64,000 bases of DNA. Origin: JBQTII01 sp052387905 (GTDB lineage: Bacteria; Actinomycetota; Actinomycetes; Sporichthyales; Sporichthyaceae). Position 1 is the stretch's first letter. Every line of letters starts with the position of its first letter. The notes below the pieces were generated by a model. It was given only the letters and a program-made list of their open reading frames with translations, was not told where the DNA came from and did not search any database. Positions 36,701-43,819 of this stretch are shown piece after piece. The stretch is from contig JBQTIR010000030.1 in assembly GCA_052387905.1 (NCBI GenBank), forward strand, positions 1 through 64,000, in the 5' to 3' direction. The translations under genes were made by a program, and so were the position numbers.

Positions 36701-36824
36701 TCAAGGCGGCGAGGGTGCTCGCATGCGGTTGGCCTTGTGCGGCGAGGAGGTAGTGATCCGATTCGACGAGCGCCACTTGCTTGACCTGCAGGTCTTAGCC
36801 TCGATCTGTGAACCGAGGGGATGA
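33714..36824 (+). CDS. Sacsin-type GHKL ATPase with C-terminal HNH-like zinc domain
   Basis: A 1036-residue protein starting at GTG. The N-terminal 150 residues form a GHKL/HSP90-like ATPase: YELIQNAEDA near 38-47, DGRPFS near 67 and RFGVGFKSVY near 96-105, as in sacsin-repeat proteins. A long unassigned middle follows. Residues from about 926 on contain CQIC, GLHLVSTTH, NVLALCATC and a final H, an HNH/zinc-finger-like arrangement whose usual catalytic EHH is altered. It overlaps the SNF2 gene and ends the operon. An ATP-gated sensor or effector role is inference. Confidence 0.75.
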   Translation: MATDYEAVRRDSLARFGTDRNLFVLVSDQLYGDRAHFIYELIQNAEDARASTVSFDLQGDRLVLRHDGRPFSSADVRSICRVAASTKAGDESTIGRFGVGFKSVYSYTARPRIHSGEEHFEIADFVSPAAVRPLAGLSADTVIILPFDREGVPASVAQAEIRTGLANLRGDDLLFARSVHTIEVLHNGVVQDVLSRDLPFSPDVVEVTHRRGGRVFKHPSWLRFSRPVPGHPNLNVEIAFRRTDHGPDAYGTTCSAVDPVLDATLAAFFSTGRPSGLTFIVQAPFRTTPARDNVPNDPWNRELIAVAAELLVAILRELRDAGRLSARLLELLPLRPDQFAEGSLLRPLHDAVARAMATEPLLPTDEGYVLAAEARSARTAGLRDLLDPELLRLFHDSDGQLRWLSHDISMTRTPVLWSFLREVLRVPDLDMEWLASRLTADCLDGVPTEWLCKLYALLADTPALWRPFTGGAKAGPLRRMPFLRCEDGSMRAPFDSDDTDVVFLPSAGRTTFPTVMEAITEDAAAIAFLRALGLREPDRAVEVEQFVLPRYVSSDVAITDAQYADDVAVMVDALESCTGAARGALVGKIDRHFVICASDTAGQGRYFCRPQDTYVANDELLHYAAASGHMRFIGASAQLWGSAAEWLGLRWQPKQTAVPCEADGHVSLTAEPGRHRRGLRGFHPGFEVEGLSAAVGAPDLRRSAYVWNSVLVPNARRLVGIVECSTSKNWKTVIADQARSPAGLAVITSPWLPGPDESWVIPAEIDLDTLPAEFSRSTELAEALGMIRSAVVDAGRQLGIPPALAHRLATDPALVERLQREIAAETQAPTRRCEADPSSEPEEPIDFATLLAQTFERASKPGLPVEAGQLGTVALPGQRRERVAEEIRDVAEAAATAGPRFSLVPRKVWDAKDSTVRTTLREWYRGRCQICDDTFYTRDGRPYFEGLHLVSTTHAAWVDRVGNVLALCATCCAKFVHGDVNAATLVEQVLAWRPVCQGGEGARMRLALCGEEVVIRFDERHLLDLQVLASICEPRG

Positions 36825-36939
36825 GCTCGCTGTTCGTCTGAGCACCTACCTCCGCGGCCGTGGAGCCGGCCAACGCTGGCGCGGTCCCAACAGGTGTCGG
36901 AACGATGCGGCCCCTGCCAGCGAGCTCGGCACCCGCCGT

Positions 36940-37404
36940 TCAAACCAGGCCGAGCGCCTTCGCTTTCGCTGCGGCGAACTCGAAGTCGCTGAGGATGTTC
37001 GCCTGGTGCAGTTCCGCGAGTTTCGCGAGGTGCGCCAGGTGCGCGAACTCGGCAGCCCCCAGCAGGTTGTCCTTCGCGAGCTGGAACTCCGTATCCGTGA
37101 TCGCCCGGGTGTACAGGAGGTTCTGCAGGTTCTGGAGCGCTTCCGCGGTTCTCGGATCGGCAATTGCGTTGACCCTCGCGGCCGCCGTCGCGTCGGTGCT
37201 GGTTGCCGGCGACCGCCGGAGCACTTCGGCGATTTTCTGCTCAGCCTTCTCCGCGGCCTCCCTCCGCTCGTTCTGCCGCAGACGCACCGACGCCGTCGTC
37301 GGTCCTTGGCCCCGGACCAGGTAGATGCCTGCGGCGCAGACAGCGAGACCGATCAGGAAGAACGTCAGAAACAAGGCAAAGGTCGACGTGCTCTCGTCGT
37401 CCAT
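36940..37404 (-). CDS. Membrane protein with SHOCT-like C-terminal motifs
   Basis: A 154-residue protein with one N-terminal transmembrane helix (about residues 8-30), a charged coiled-coil-like stretch and two SHOCT-like motifs: LLYTRAITDTEFQLAK near 100 and LHQANILSDFEFAAAKAKAL at the end. SHOCT motifs are short modules often at the tails of membrane or oligomerising proteins. It is last in a minus-strand cluster with DUF2510 and SPFH genes and converges on the defence operon. Confidence 0.65.
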   Translation of the reverse strand: MDDESTSTFALFLTFFLIGLAVCAAGIYLVRGQGPTTASVRLRQNERREAAEKAEQKIAEVLRRSPATSTDATAAARVNAIADPRTAEALQNLQNLLYTRAITDTEFQLAKDNLLGAAEFAHLAHLAKLAELHQANILSDFEFAAAKAKALGLV

Positions 37405-37463
37405 CGCCGGGGCGAAGACGCTCAGCGTGAGGAAGAATCCGCCGATCAGGACTACAGGAACGC

Positions 37464-37946
37464 CTAGCCTCCATTGGGTGGCTGCCGCCGCGAATCGCCT
37501 GCGGCGCGGCCGTGTGTCCCACTCCAGCGCAAGCCGTCCCAGTGCTTCGTGCCGCCGGTCCCGGCGTCCCGATACCAGCCCTCGGCTTTCGGGGGGTCGT
37601 CCTTGCGGGTCCGTTCCCAGATACTGCTGGCCGGGCTAGCGCGCCATTGCTCCCGGTGGATCCGCCGCATTTCGCGCCGCATCTCAGCTTGCTGTCGCAT
37701 CTCCTCGGCCTGGCGTCGCATCGATTCGGTCTGGCGTCGGGTCGAACGCTCGGTAAGTCGGGAGGGCAGGTCGAACACGCCGCCCGATGAGTCGCTCGGC
37801 GGAGGCGGCGGAGGTGCTGCACGAGTCGCGGGGACGGCAGCGGTTCGCAGTGCCACCTGCTCGGTCCAGGCCATTCCGTCCCAAAAGCGCAGCTGCGACG
37901 GGTTAGCGTTGTCCGGGTACCAGCCAGCCGGGGCCTGCGTCGTCAT
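37464..37946 (-). CDS. Protein with two DUF2510 domains
   Basis: A 160-residue protein with two copies of the DUF2510 pattern, at the N-terminus (AGWYPDNANPSQLRFWDG) and C-terminus (EGWYRDAGTGGTKHWDG), separated by a proline stretch and a highly charged R/Q/E-rich helix likely to form a coiled coil. DUF2510 is an actinobacterial WYPDP-WDG motif domain usually near membranes. The ATG overlaps the SPFH stop by 4 bp, so the products probably work together. Confidence 0.7.
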   Translation of the reverse strand: MTTQAPAGWYPDNANPSQLRFWDGMAWTEQVALRTAAVPATRAAPPPPPPSDSSGGVFDLPSRLTERSTRRQTESMRRQAEEMRQQAEMRREMRRIHREQWRASPASSIWERTRKDDPPKAEGWYRDAGTGGTKHWDGLRWSGTHGRAAGDSRRQPPNGG

Positions 37947-39100
37947 AGGCCGAGGACCCTAGCCTTGGCGGCGTCGTAGTCCTGCTGGGTGATGAGGCCC
38001 TCGTCAAGGAGCTGCTTGAACTGTCGGAGCTGCGCAACGGGTTCGTCTCCGGCCGTGGCAACGGGAGGCGTCGGCCCCGTGGACTGCTGGAGACCTGAGG
38101 CGCCGGCAGTCCCGGCGGCCATTGCCAATCCCAGGATCCCGGCGGCGCCGTCGACCGCACCCGCGGTCTGCAGGCCTTCGGCCACCGACGCTTGCATGTT
38201 GGAGTTCCCACGGGCACCTATGAGTGCGTCGGCGCGCTGAACCGTCTTGAGTAGCTCGCGGGTGCCCGCGTCGTACTCGATGCCCACCACGGCCGTGCTG
38301 ACGATTTCGAGGCCGCGCCCGGTACGCCACTGGTATCCGCGCTCCACCGCCTCCGACAGGCTTCGGGCGAACCCGACGGAGTCGTGTTGAATGCGCGTCA
38401 TCCGGTTGCCGTGCGACGCGTCGTTTGTGTACGCCGACAGCGCCTGAGCGAGGCTCCCGACCACCTCGTGGAAGAGCTGGGTGGCGGCGTCGTTGCCCGC
38501 ATCGGTGAAGTCGAAGACCGCGCCACGCTGGAGGTAGGTCGCAGGAACCCAGTTTCGGACGAACAGGATCGGGTCCGTGATCCGGATTGTGTAGGTGCCG
38601 CGCGCCAGCGCGCCGACCTGCGTGTTGAGGAACGCGTCGTCCCAGTAGATCTCGCTGGAAGTCCCGAACCGGTTGTTTGGTAGCTCCTTGAGTGAGACGA
38701 ACAATGCCTGCTGCTGGGACTGCGGCCGGCCGCCGAACTTGAACCGCTCCCAGGACGTGTTGATGAAGGTGCTCACGATCCCGTTACCGGCGAACACCGA
38801 CCGGGAGTCGGGGGCGTCCGAGCGCCACTCGTACGCGCCGGGCTCGGCGACGAATCCGGTGACACCGCCGTCCTGCAGCAGCACGAGCCCGTAGCCCTCG
38901 GGGACGAGGATGCGGCTGCCGTTGGTGATGACCCCGACCGACCCGTCGTCGTTCGTGCCTCTCCCGGCATTGCTTCTCGTCGGTACTGCCGCGAACAGGG
39001 CTGCCGTGGGGCTGATCCCGGCGGGAACCGAGGCGAAGTCCTTCCACTGGTCGCCGAGTACACCGCTAGCCGCGTCGACCGCTGCCTTGATCAGACCCAC
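37943..39100 (-). CDS. SPFH-domain protein with SHOCT tail
   Basis: A 385-residue protein resembling the SPFH/virion-core-protein-like (YdjI) family: it opens with GLIKAAVDAASGVLGDQWKDF, has a beta-rich SPFH core to about residue 260, then an Ala/Gly region and a SHOCT motif (LRQFKQLLDEGLITQQDYDA) at the C-terminus. Such proteins form membrane-associated assemblies, and YdjI-type members work with stress-responsive membrane systems. It precedes the DUF2510 gene with a 4-bp overlap. Confidence 0.75.
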   Translation of the reverse strand: MGLIKAAVDAASGVLGDQWKDFASVPAGISPTAALFAAVPTRSNAGRGTNDDGSVGVITNGSRILVPEGYGLVLLQDGGVTGFVAEPGAYEWRSDAPDSRSVFAGNGIVSTFINTSWERFKFGGRPQSQQQALFVSLKELPNNRFGTSSEIYWDDAFLNTQVGALARGTYTIRITDPILFVRNWVPATYLQRGAVFDFTDAGNDAATQLFHEVVGSLAQALSAYTNDASHGNRMTRIQHDSVGFARSLSEAVERGYQWRTGRGLEIVSTAVVGIEYDAGTRELLKTVQRADALIGARGNSNMQASVAEGLQTAGAVDGAAGILGLAMAAGTAGASGLQQSTGPTPPVATAGDEPVAQLRQFKQLLDEGLITQQDYDAAKARVLGL

Positions 39101-39293
39101 GAGATCAGCTCCAAGGTTTCGGCCGTCAACATCATGCGCGTCATGCTTTCACGCCTGAGTTCGTCGGCCGAGCGCGCTCGCGCTGCGTACCAATCATCGG
39201 CGCAGCCATGTCACCTACTGAGCCGACCTCCACACGTGAGGTGCCGATCAGCCGGCTGACTCGGGGCTCGGACCGGTCGGGTCCGTCCTGCGG

Positions 39294-39722
39294 TCAGACC
39301 GTCCATTCAGCGTTCGGGTCGTCCAGCTTCTGGCGGAGCGCAACGGGGTCATGTAGGTCCGCGAACGGGCTCTTGTGAGCCATCGTCGAGATTGAGGCCA
39401 GGATCGTCGGGACAGCCTCGGGGTTGCCCGACATCGCCTGGTCGAGCTGACGAAACAGGTTGTCAAAGACCCGCTCTCGCTCGTCGAACGAGCGATCGAG
39501 GTAGCTCAGGAAGAGGTCCCGCCGCTCGTGGATCTCGGCGATGCGGACGTCGGCGTGCGCTCGGATCGCCTCGCGCTTGGTGCTCTCCTCCTCGTGAACC
39601 CGGATCCACTCGCGGCCCAGCTGGACGATCTCGGTGACCACTGCCATGGGGCTGATCGGCGGGGCCTTGTCCACGATCTTTCCAGTGATCGCGGCGGGGC
39701 TCAGTGTCTTGTCGGCAGTCAT
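39294..39722 (-). CDS. Helical hypothetical protein
   Basis: A 142-residue protein of unknown family, predicted mostly alpha-helical and charged (EEESTKREAIRAHADVRIAE, then FDERERVFDNLFRQLDQ). The ATG at 39722 overlaps the stop of the upstream Gly-rich membrane protein by 4 bp, which fixes this start over the longer frame. Probably a partner of that protein. Confidence 0.6.
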   Translation of the reverse strand: MTADKTLSPAAITGKIVDKAPPISPMAVVTEIVQLGREWIRVHEEESTKREAIRAHADVRIAEIHERRDLFLSYLDRSFDERERVFDNLFRQLDQAMSGNPEAVPTILASISTMAHKSPFADLHDPVALRQKLDDPNAEWTV

Positions 39723-40675
39723 GCCGCGTTCCTCTCGATGATGGTGAACGATGCGTTGGACAGGTCGCCATCCTCGCCGAGGAGCGGGGTGTCCAACACC
39801 TGGCCGAGCTCGGCCATCAGAAGGGCGGTCTGCTGGAATAGCGCGAGATCGCGCTCCGGGTCGAAGTCCAGTCGGGCCAGCTTCGCCAGCGAATCGCGGC
39901 ACCGGCGGTCGAGGCGGTCGAGAACGCGGCGCATCTCGTCGCATCGGCGGCGCAGCCGCTTCATGAGGTCGATCTGCACGTCGGTGGCGGCGATGGCCAC
40001 GTCGACCTCGGCGGCGTAGGCCTTCGCCTTGGACTGGGCCTTCTCGCCCTGGATGGCCAAGGTAATTCCGCCGATCAGCAGGGCGGGGGCGACCGCGAAC
40101 CCGGTGAGCATCGCCCCGCCGGCCGCAACACCTCCTCCACCGGCGGCCAACGTTCCGCCGCCGAGCCAGGCCAGGCTGGCGCTCTGAGCGGCGGCCCCGG
40201 AAAGGGTCGAGATCGCGGTGCCGGTGCCGGCCACGGCGAGAGCTTGGACGCCACTAAGCGCCGCTTGCTGGGCGACGACAGCGGACACGGCCGCGCTGAC
40301 GCCGCCTTGGATGAGGCGGCCTTCGTGGACCAGTTTGCGCAGGGTCGGGAGGTCGAGGCGTGGCGTCTGCACACCGCCGATCGCTACCCGGTCGAGGCGC
40401 TTGACCTTACGCTCGTTCGTCTCCAGCCAGGTCACCCAGTCAGCCAGCGTGGTGGTCTGGACCTCGATCTGACGACGGCCGTAGTCGGCGAGGTGCGACC
40501 CGGTCTTCTCCTCGGCCTTCTTGTGCTTCGCGATGGCGTCCTTGTTGCGTCGGCTGGCGCGCTCGGCGATCTTCTTGGCCTCCGCCATCTCGGCCGCGCC
40601 GACGGCTCCGGCGCCGATGCCGATGCCACCGGAGCAGATGAGCGCGATCGCTACTGGGATGAGCGGAAGTGGCAC
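39719..40675 (-). CDS. Glycine/alanine-rich membrane protein, unknown
   Basis: A 318-residue protein with GTG 40675 chosen because AAGGAG lies just upstream; the longer frame to 40951 has no such site. It begins with a hydrophobic segment (PLPLIPVAIALICSGG), has a polar helical part and then a long Ala/Gly-rich hydrophobic stretch (about residues 135-220) like a glycine-zipper hairpin, and a charged helical tail. It may insert into or remodel membranes; family unknown. First gene of its minus-strand cluster. Confidence 0.55.
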   Translation of the reverse strand: MPLPLIPVAIALICSGGIGIGAGAVGAAEMAEAKKIAERASRRNKDAIAKHKKAEEKTGSHLADYGRRQIEVQTTTLADWVTWLETNERKVKRLDRVAIGGVQTPRLDLPTLRKLVHEGRLIQGGVSAAVSAVVAQQAALSGVQALAVAGTGTAISTLSGAAAQSASLAWLGGGTLAAGGGGVAAGGAMLTGFAVAPALLIGGITLAIQGEKAQSKAKAYAAEVDVAIAATDVQIDLMKRLRRRCDEMRRVLDRLDRRCRDSLAKLARLDFDPERDLALFQQTALLMAELGQVLDTPLLGEDGDLSNASFTIIERNAA

Positions 40676-41115
40676 GAGGGCTCCTTGATTCAGTCGCAAG
40701 TCAGCGGTGTGGCGCGACAAGAAGAAAGGCTCTATGGGCCCGTCGCGCTCTTGGACGCAGGGGAGGGTCGATCGGTTGCGTGGATTTGTGAGGCTGCTTC
40801 CGGATTCGCCCGGACGGAAGTCGCTCGCCGTCAGGCCGGCGAGGACACCACGAGTCCAATTCGAATGAAGACGCGCCGAGCGATGGAGCCGTCTAGGTCG
40901 GCGCGCCACTTCCTGAGTTCGTCCCCTCCCGGCTATCAAGTCTGCGGGCACGGCGCCGGCCGTCCAGCTCGTTCGTCCTCGCTTCGCTCCGGGCGCTCCA
41001 GCTGGACTGCCAACGCCTATTGCGCCCGCGGTCGCCTTGCTTGCCGGGAGGGGGCGAAGAACGGTTGGTCAAGCAAGGACCACCACCCACCGCCCCGGCA
41101 GGGAGGCTTCTTGTG
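40676..41115. other. Intergenic divergent promoter region
   Basis: 440 bp between divergent genes (minus-strand start at 40675, plus-strand start at 41116). I see no reading frame with a credible start and no RNA gene. It presumably holds promoters for both directions; no clear hexamer pair was found. Confidence 0.4.
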
Positions 41116-41670
41116 ATGAGTCGTTTCGAGATTTCGCGGGTGCAGGTCGACATCGCCGGGCCGCAGGCTTACACGCTAGACGCGCACATCAGCACCAGGA
41201 CTGGGACGCCGTCCGAGGTGGTGTCGGTGATGCTGGGTCAGATGGTGATCTACGTTTACGACCTCGCCGCCGCGCGAGCGTTCGCCGCTGTCTGGCGCAC
41301 GGCCCTCGGTTACGCGCCAGTCGGACTGCCCGACCAGCTCGACGACTCGCGGGTCACGGGCGCGACCAGCGAGGCGGGCGCGCTGCTGCACATCGCGGGT
41401 GTCCCAGATCGGCGCCGGATTCACGGCATTGCTGTCGGGGCCAGTCCGACCGGTCGGCCGCATGTGCGGGTCGAGCTGGGTCGTCTGATCGTTCACGCAC
41501 ATGACCTCGTCGCGGTGACCAGTGCCGCCGCCGCGTGGGACTCGGTCGAGCGAACCGCCGCCCGGGTGTGGCCGGAGGTCGACGCATTCGAGCAGGTACA
41601 GGTCACCCGCCAGCGCCGCTTGGCGAAGACCGGTCGGGTGCAGGCCGAGGTCGAGACTTGGGTCGGCTGA
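41116..41670 (+). CDS. Hypothetical protein
   Basis: A 184-residue soluble protein of unknown family, alanine- and valine-rich with an even alpha/beta pattern. ATG 41116 has GGGAGG about 9 bp upstream. A perfect 18-bp hairpin follows the stop, so it is probably a single-gene transcript. No motif recognised. Confidence 0.6.
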   Translation: MSRFEISRVQVDIAGPQAYTLDAHISTRTGTPSEVVSVMLGQMVIYVYDLAAARAFAAVWRTALGYAPVGLPDQLDDSRVTGATSEAGALLHIAGVPDRRRIHGIAVGASPTGRPHVRVELGRLIVHAHDLVAVTSAAAAWDSVERTAARVWPEVDAFEQVQVTRQRRLAKTGRVQAEVETWVG

Positions 41671-41676
41671 GTCGCG

Positions 41677-41723
41677 CGGCCGGAGCCTGTGGACGAAGAA
41701 GCACCGTCCACAGGCTCCGGCCG
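41677..41723 (+). terminator. Strong hairpin terminator after 41670
   Basis: Perfect 18-bp inverted repeat (41677-41694 and 41706-41723) with an 11-nt loop, 7 bp after the stop codon, followed by GATTCTTT. The T-run is weak, as is common in high-GC actinobacteria. Confidence 0.7.
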
Positions 41724-41779
41724 GATTCTTTCGGTAGCGGGCGCGGGCGGGCAGGCTGAGCATCATGTTGGAGATCTGT

Positions 41780-41986
41780 ATGGACGACGATGACGACGAC
41801 GGCGGCGCCGTCCTGGCCGTGCATGACACTGCCGCGGCCGCACTCAACGACCTGGACCGCATCGCCGAGCTCACCGCCGCTCAGTTGGCGGCCAATGGTG
41901 AGGGAGATCGCGGGTTCGAGCTCGGCCTCCTGGTTCGGGATGCCGGGTCGGGGGCGATCGTGGTCCGGTCATGCATCGGCGGCTAA
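41780..41986 (+). CDS. Small acidic hypothetical protein
   Basis: A 68-residue protein starting MDDDDDDGG. ATG 41780 is preferred over the in-frame ATG 41765 because TTGGAG lies 6 bp before it. No family recognised; the length and acidic N-terminus recall small regulators of element genes, but nothing specific supports a function. Confidence 0.45.
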   Translation: MDDDDDDGGAVLAVHDTAAAALNDLDRIAELTAAQLAANGEGDRGFELGLLVRDAGSGAIVVRSCIGG

Positions 41987-42071
41987 TCGGAGAGGACTCC
42001 GGATCCAAGACTTCCACGCGATCGATCGGCCTGAGGTCTAACGGTCTGACCTGACGGCTACCGTCGGGTCC

Positions 42072-42926
42072 GTGAAGATGAACACCATTGGTAAGCAACT
42101 GTTGTTCTCGACGGTCCGGCTTGTAAACAACGGTGTCGGCGTGCGCAGCGTCGGCACGGGATTCCTCTTGGACGCGGATCCAGCACCCGAGAAGCACGCT
42201 CCGATCCTCATCACGAATAAGCACGTCGTTGAGGGTGCTACCACCTTGGAAGTGCACTTCGTCCAGAAGCAGCGGCACGCGGATGAGCCAGCGCTCGGAC
42301 AACCGACGGTCCTCCATCTGAGTGACGTTGCTGGAACCTGGATTGGCCACCCGTCCGCTCACGTGGACGTAGCCGCAATCGCGCTGGCGCCGCTGCTCGG
42401 GAACCTGCCCGCGCCTGCCTTCTATCGGACGCTGGGTCTGGATCTGCTGCCCACTCCCGAGGTCGCCGAGAATCTGGACGCCATCGAGGATCTGACATTC
42501 GTGGGGTACCCCAACGGCAGCTACGACACCGCGAACCTGACCCCGATCGTGCGGCGGGCGATCACCGCCACCCCGGTCGAGCTCGCGTTCGGCGGCCGGC
42601 CGGTATTTCTAGTGGACGGGTCGGTGTTCGGGGGGAGCAGTGGCAGCCCCGTTTTTATCCTCAGCGACGGCATCTACCGGGAAGGTCCCGGCCGGATGGT
42701 GGTCGGGTCGCGCCTACTGCTTGTGGGGATCATCGCTGAGACAATGATTCGGGACGGACTCCACCGCCTTGTGGTGTCAACTGCTCAACACGTACGAATC
42801 GCGCAGGAGCTGAATCTCGGCTTCGCCTTCAACTGGCGCGCGATTGACGAAACGGTAGACGCTGTCTATGCGGCTCACGGCGCCGTTCGCCCGAGCGCAT
42901 CGGTGGCCCCGCCACCGAGCCCGTGA
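42072..42926 (+). CDS. Trypsin-like serine protease
   Basis: A 284-residue protein with a chymotrypsin-type catalytic triad: H51 in NKHVVEG, D99 in HVDVAAIA and S190 in GGSSGSP. There is no signal peptide, so it should act in the cytoplasm, unlike most secreted trypsin-like proteases. It starts at GTG. Cytoplasmic trypsin-like proteins of this kind occur in bacterial defence islands, often as effectors; here no sensor gene is coupled to it. Confidence 0.75.
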   Translation: MKMNTIGKQLLFSTVRLVNNGVGVRSVGTGFLLDADPAPEKHAPILITNKHVVEGATTLEVHFVQKQRHADEPALGQPTVLHLSDVAGTWIGHPSAHVDVAAIALAPLLGNLPAPAFYRTLGLDLLPTPEVAENLDAIEDLTFVGYPNGSYDTANLTPIVRRAITATPVELAFGGRPVFLVDGSVFGGSSGSPVFILSDGIYREGPGRMVVGSRLLLVGIIAETMIRDGLHRLVVSTAQHVRIAQELNLGFAFNWRAIDETVDAVYAAHGAVRPSASVAPPPSP

Positions 42927-42953
42927 CCCCACTCGGTGCGCGTCGGCGGCACC

Positions 42954-43373
42954 CTAAGGCAAGAGCGTGAACGCAGGGACGTGCATCGGGCGAACGACGG
43001 AGAAATCTCGGCGGTCGAGCGTGGCGACCTCGCTGCAGCCCAGCCGCTCGGCGGTGGCGATGACGAGGGCATCGGTAGTGCCCAGGGGAAGATCGGCATA
43101 GCGCTCGACCAACTCGGCGGCGCGATCGAAGTCGGGTGCGGTGGGCGCCTCGACGTCGAAGTCACCGGCGGCGACCGAGCGGAGGAACGCGACTTCGATC
43201 GCGGTGCCCGCGTGCGCCGCGACGAGGTACCCGACCTCGGCGATGACCGGCGCGGGGACGATGAGCCTGCGGCCGGCAAGCCGTGCACCGGTGAACAGGT
43301 CGACGCAGGCGCGATGGTCGGGGTCCCGCCGGACCGCGGCGGCGACCAAGGGACCGGTGTCGCAGATCAGCAA
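42954..43373 (-). CDS. VapC-like PIN-domain toxin, copy 1
   Basis: A 139-residue PIN-domain protein with the expected acidic residues: D5 (MLICDTG), an E in the IAEVGYL segment, and D in TTDALV and TLDRRDF. PIN domains are metal-dependent RNases. The start is 2 bp after the antitoxin stop. It differs from the second copy at 46629 at about 17 of 139 residues; the first 50 are identical. Confidence 0.85.
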   Translation of the reverse strand: MLICDTGPLVAAAVRRDPDHRACVDLFTGARLAGRRLIVPAPVIAEVGYLVAAHAGTAIEVAFLRSVAAGDFDVEAPTAPDFDRAAELVERYADLPLGTTDALVIATAERLGCSEVATLDRRDFSVVRPMHVPAFTLLP

Positions 43374-43375
43374 GG

Positions 43376-43585
43376 TCAGCGACCGAAGCCGTCTGCCAAC
43401 AATTCTTCGCTACGCGCCCCGATAGATGTTCCATCACCCTCGGCCATGCCGAACCAAGCCGGCGGCCACTGGGTCGGCTCGGGAGCCGGTTCGAGCCGGC
43501 GTTGGACCTCGGCCAGCACGGCGGGCACCTGGTCCTCGGGAAGTTCCTGGACCAAGCGCGCCAGCTCGTCACGCTTCGGGCTCAT
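43376..43585 (-). CDS. VapB-like antitoxin, copy 1
   Basis: A 69-residue protein upstream of the PIN toxin on the same strand. ATG 43585 has a GGGGAC motif before it. It should neutralise the toxin and autoregulate the pair. It differs from the copy at 47051 at only two positions (L15/I, E60/K). Confidence 0.75.
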   Translation of the reverse strand: MSPKRDELARLVQELPEDQVPAVLAEVQRRLEPAPEPTQWPPAWFGMAEGDGTSIGARSEELLADGFGR

Positions 43586-43749
43586 GTCCCCAAGTGTAGA
43601 CGCGGACGTTCCCGCCGGGCCTGGCCCCGGCGAGGTCGTCGTGACACGAAAAATGACACGAACCGTGGTCAAGCGGTGGGGATTCTGGGGTCAGGGAGGG
43701 TCCCCGTGGGGACAAAGTCGCAGGTAGAGGATGTAGTAGCCGCAACGCG

Positions 43750-43799
43750 ACGCACTCGTAATGCGTAGGTCCGGGGTTCGATTCCCCGAGGCGGCTCCA
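43750..43799 (+). repeat. att site 1: 3' fragment of tRNA-Thr(CGU)
   Basis: Contains the anticodon arm (ACGCA-CTCGTAA-TGCGT, anticodon CGU), variable loop, T-arm (CGGGG/CCCCG) and acceptor 3' strand with CCA. The 5' acceptor strand (expected GCCGCCT) is absent, so it is not a working tRNA. Similar fragments lie at 45349 and 47422. This is the classic footprint of integration into a tRNA 3' end. Downstream ACAAACTTGCA is also shared with site 3. Confidence 0.8.
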
Positions 43800-43819
43800 C
43801 AAACTTGCAATTCAGGGGC

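Larger units (their letters stand above)
1..43799. mobile_element. Right-hand part of an ICE-like integrative element
   Basis: Accessory region inferred from three things seen in the sequence: an excisionase-like gene followed by a type IV secretion cluster (3921-11373), a large defence-type operon (11476-36824), and a 3'-terminal tRNA-Thr(CGU) fragment at 43750-43799 that fits a right attachment site. The fragment runs on the plus strand, so by the usual logic of tRNA-targeted integration the intact tRNA and left end lie to the left, outside the window. No relaxase, VirD4-type coupling protein or intact integrase is visible, so mobility cannot be judged from this window alone. Confidence 0.6.

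Noticed and set aside
11476..36824. Complete canonical class 1 DISARM
   Set aside because: No phospholipase D-type DrmC nuclease is present, and separate drmA and drmB genes are not seen. SF1, GHKL and second SNF2 genes are extra, so only a DISARM-like label is justified.
43724..43799. Functional tRNA-Thr genes at the three att sites
   Set aside because: Anticodon arm, T-arm and CCA are present, but the 5' acceptor strand GCCGCCT and a proper D-arm are missing at all three, so they are 3' fragments.
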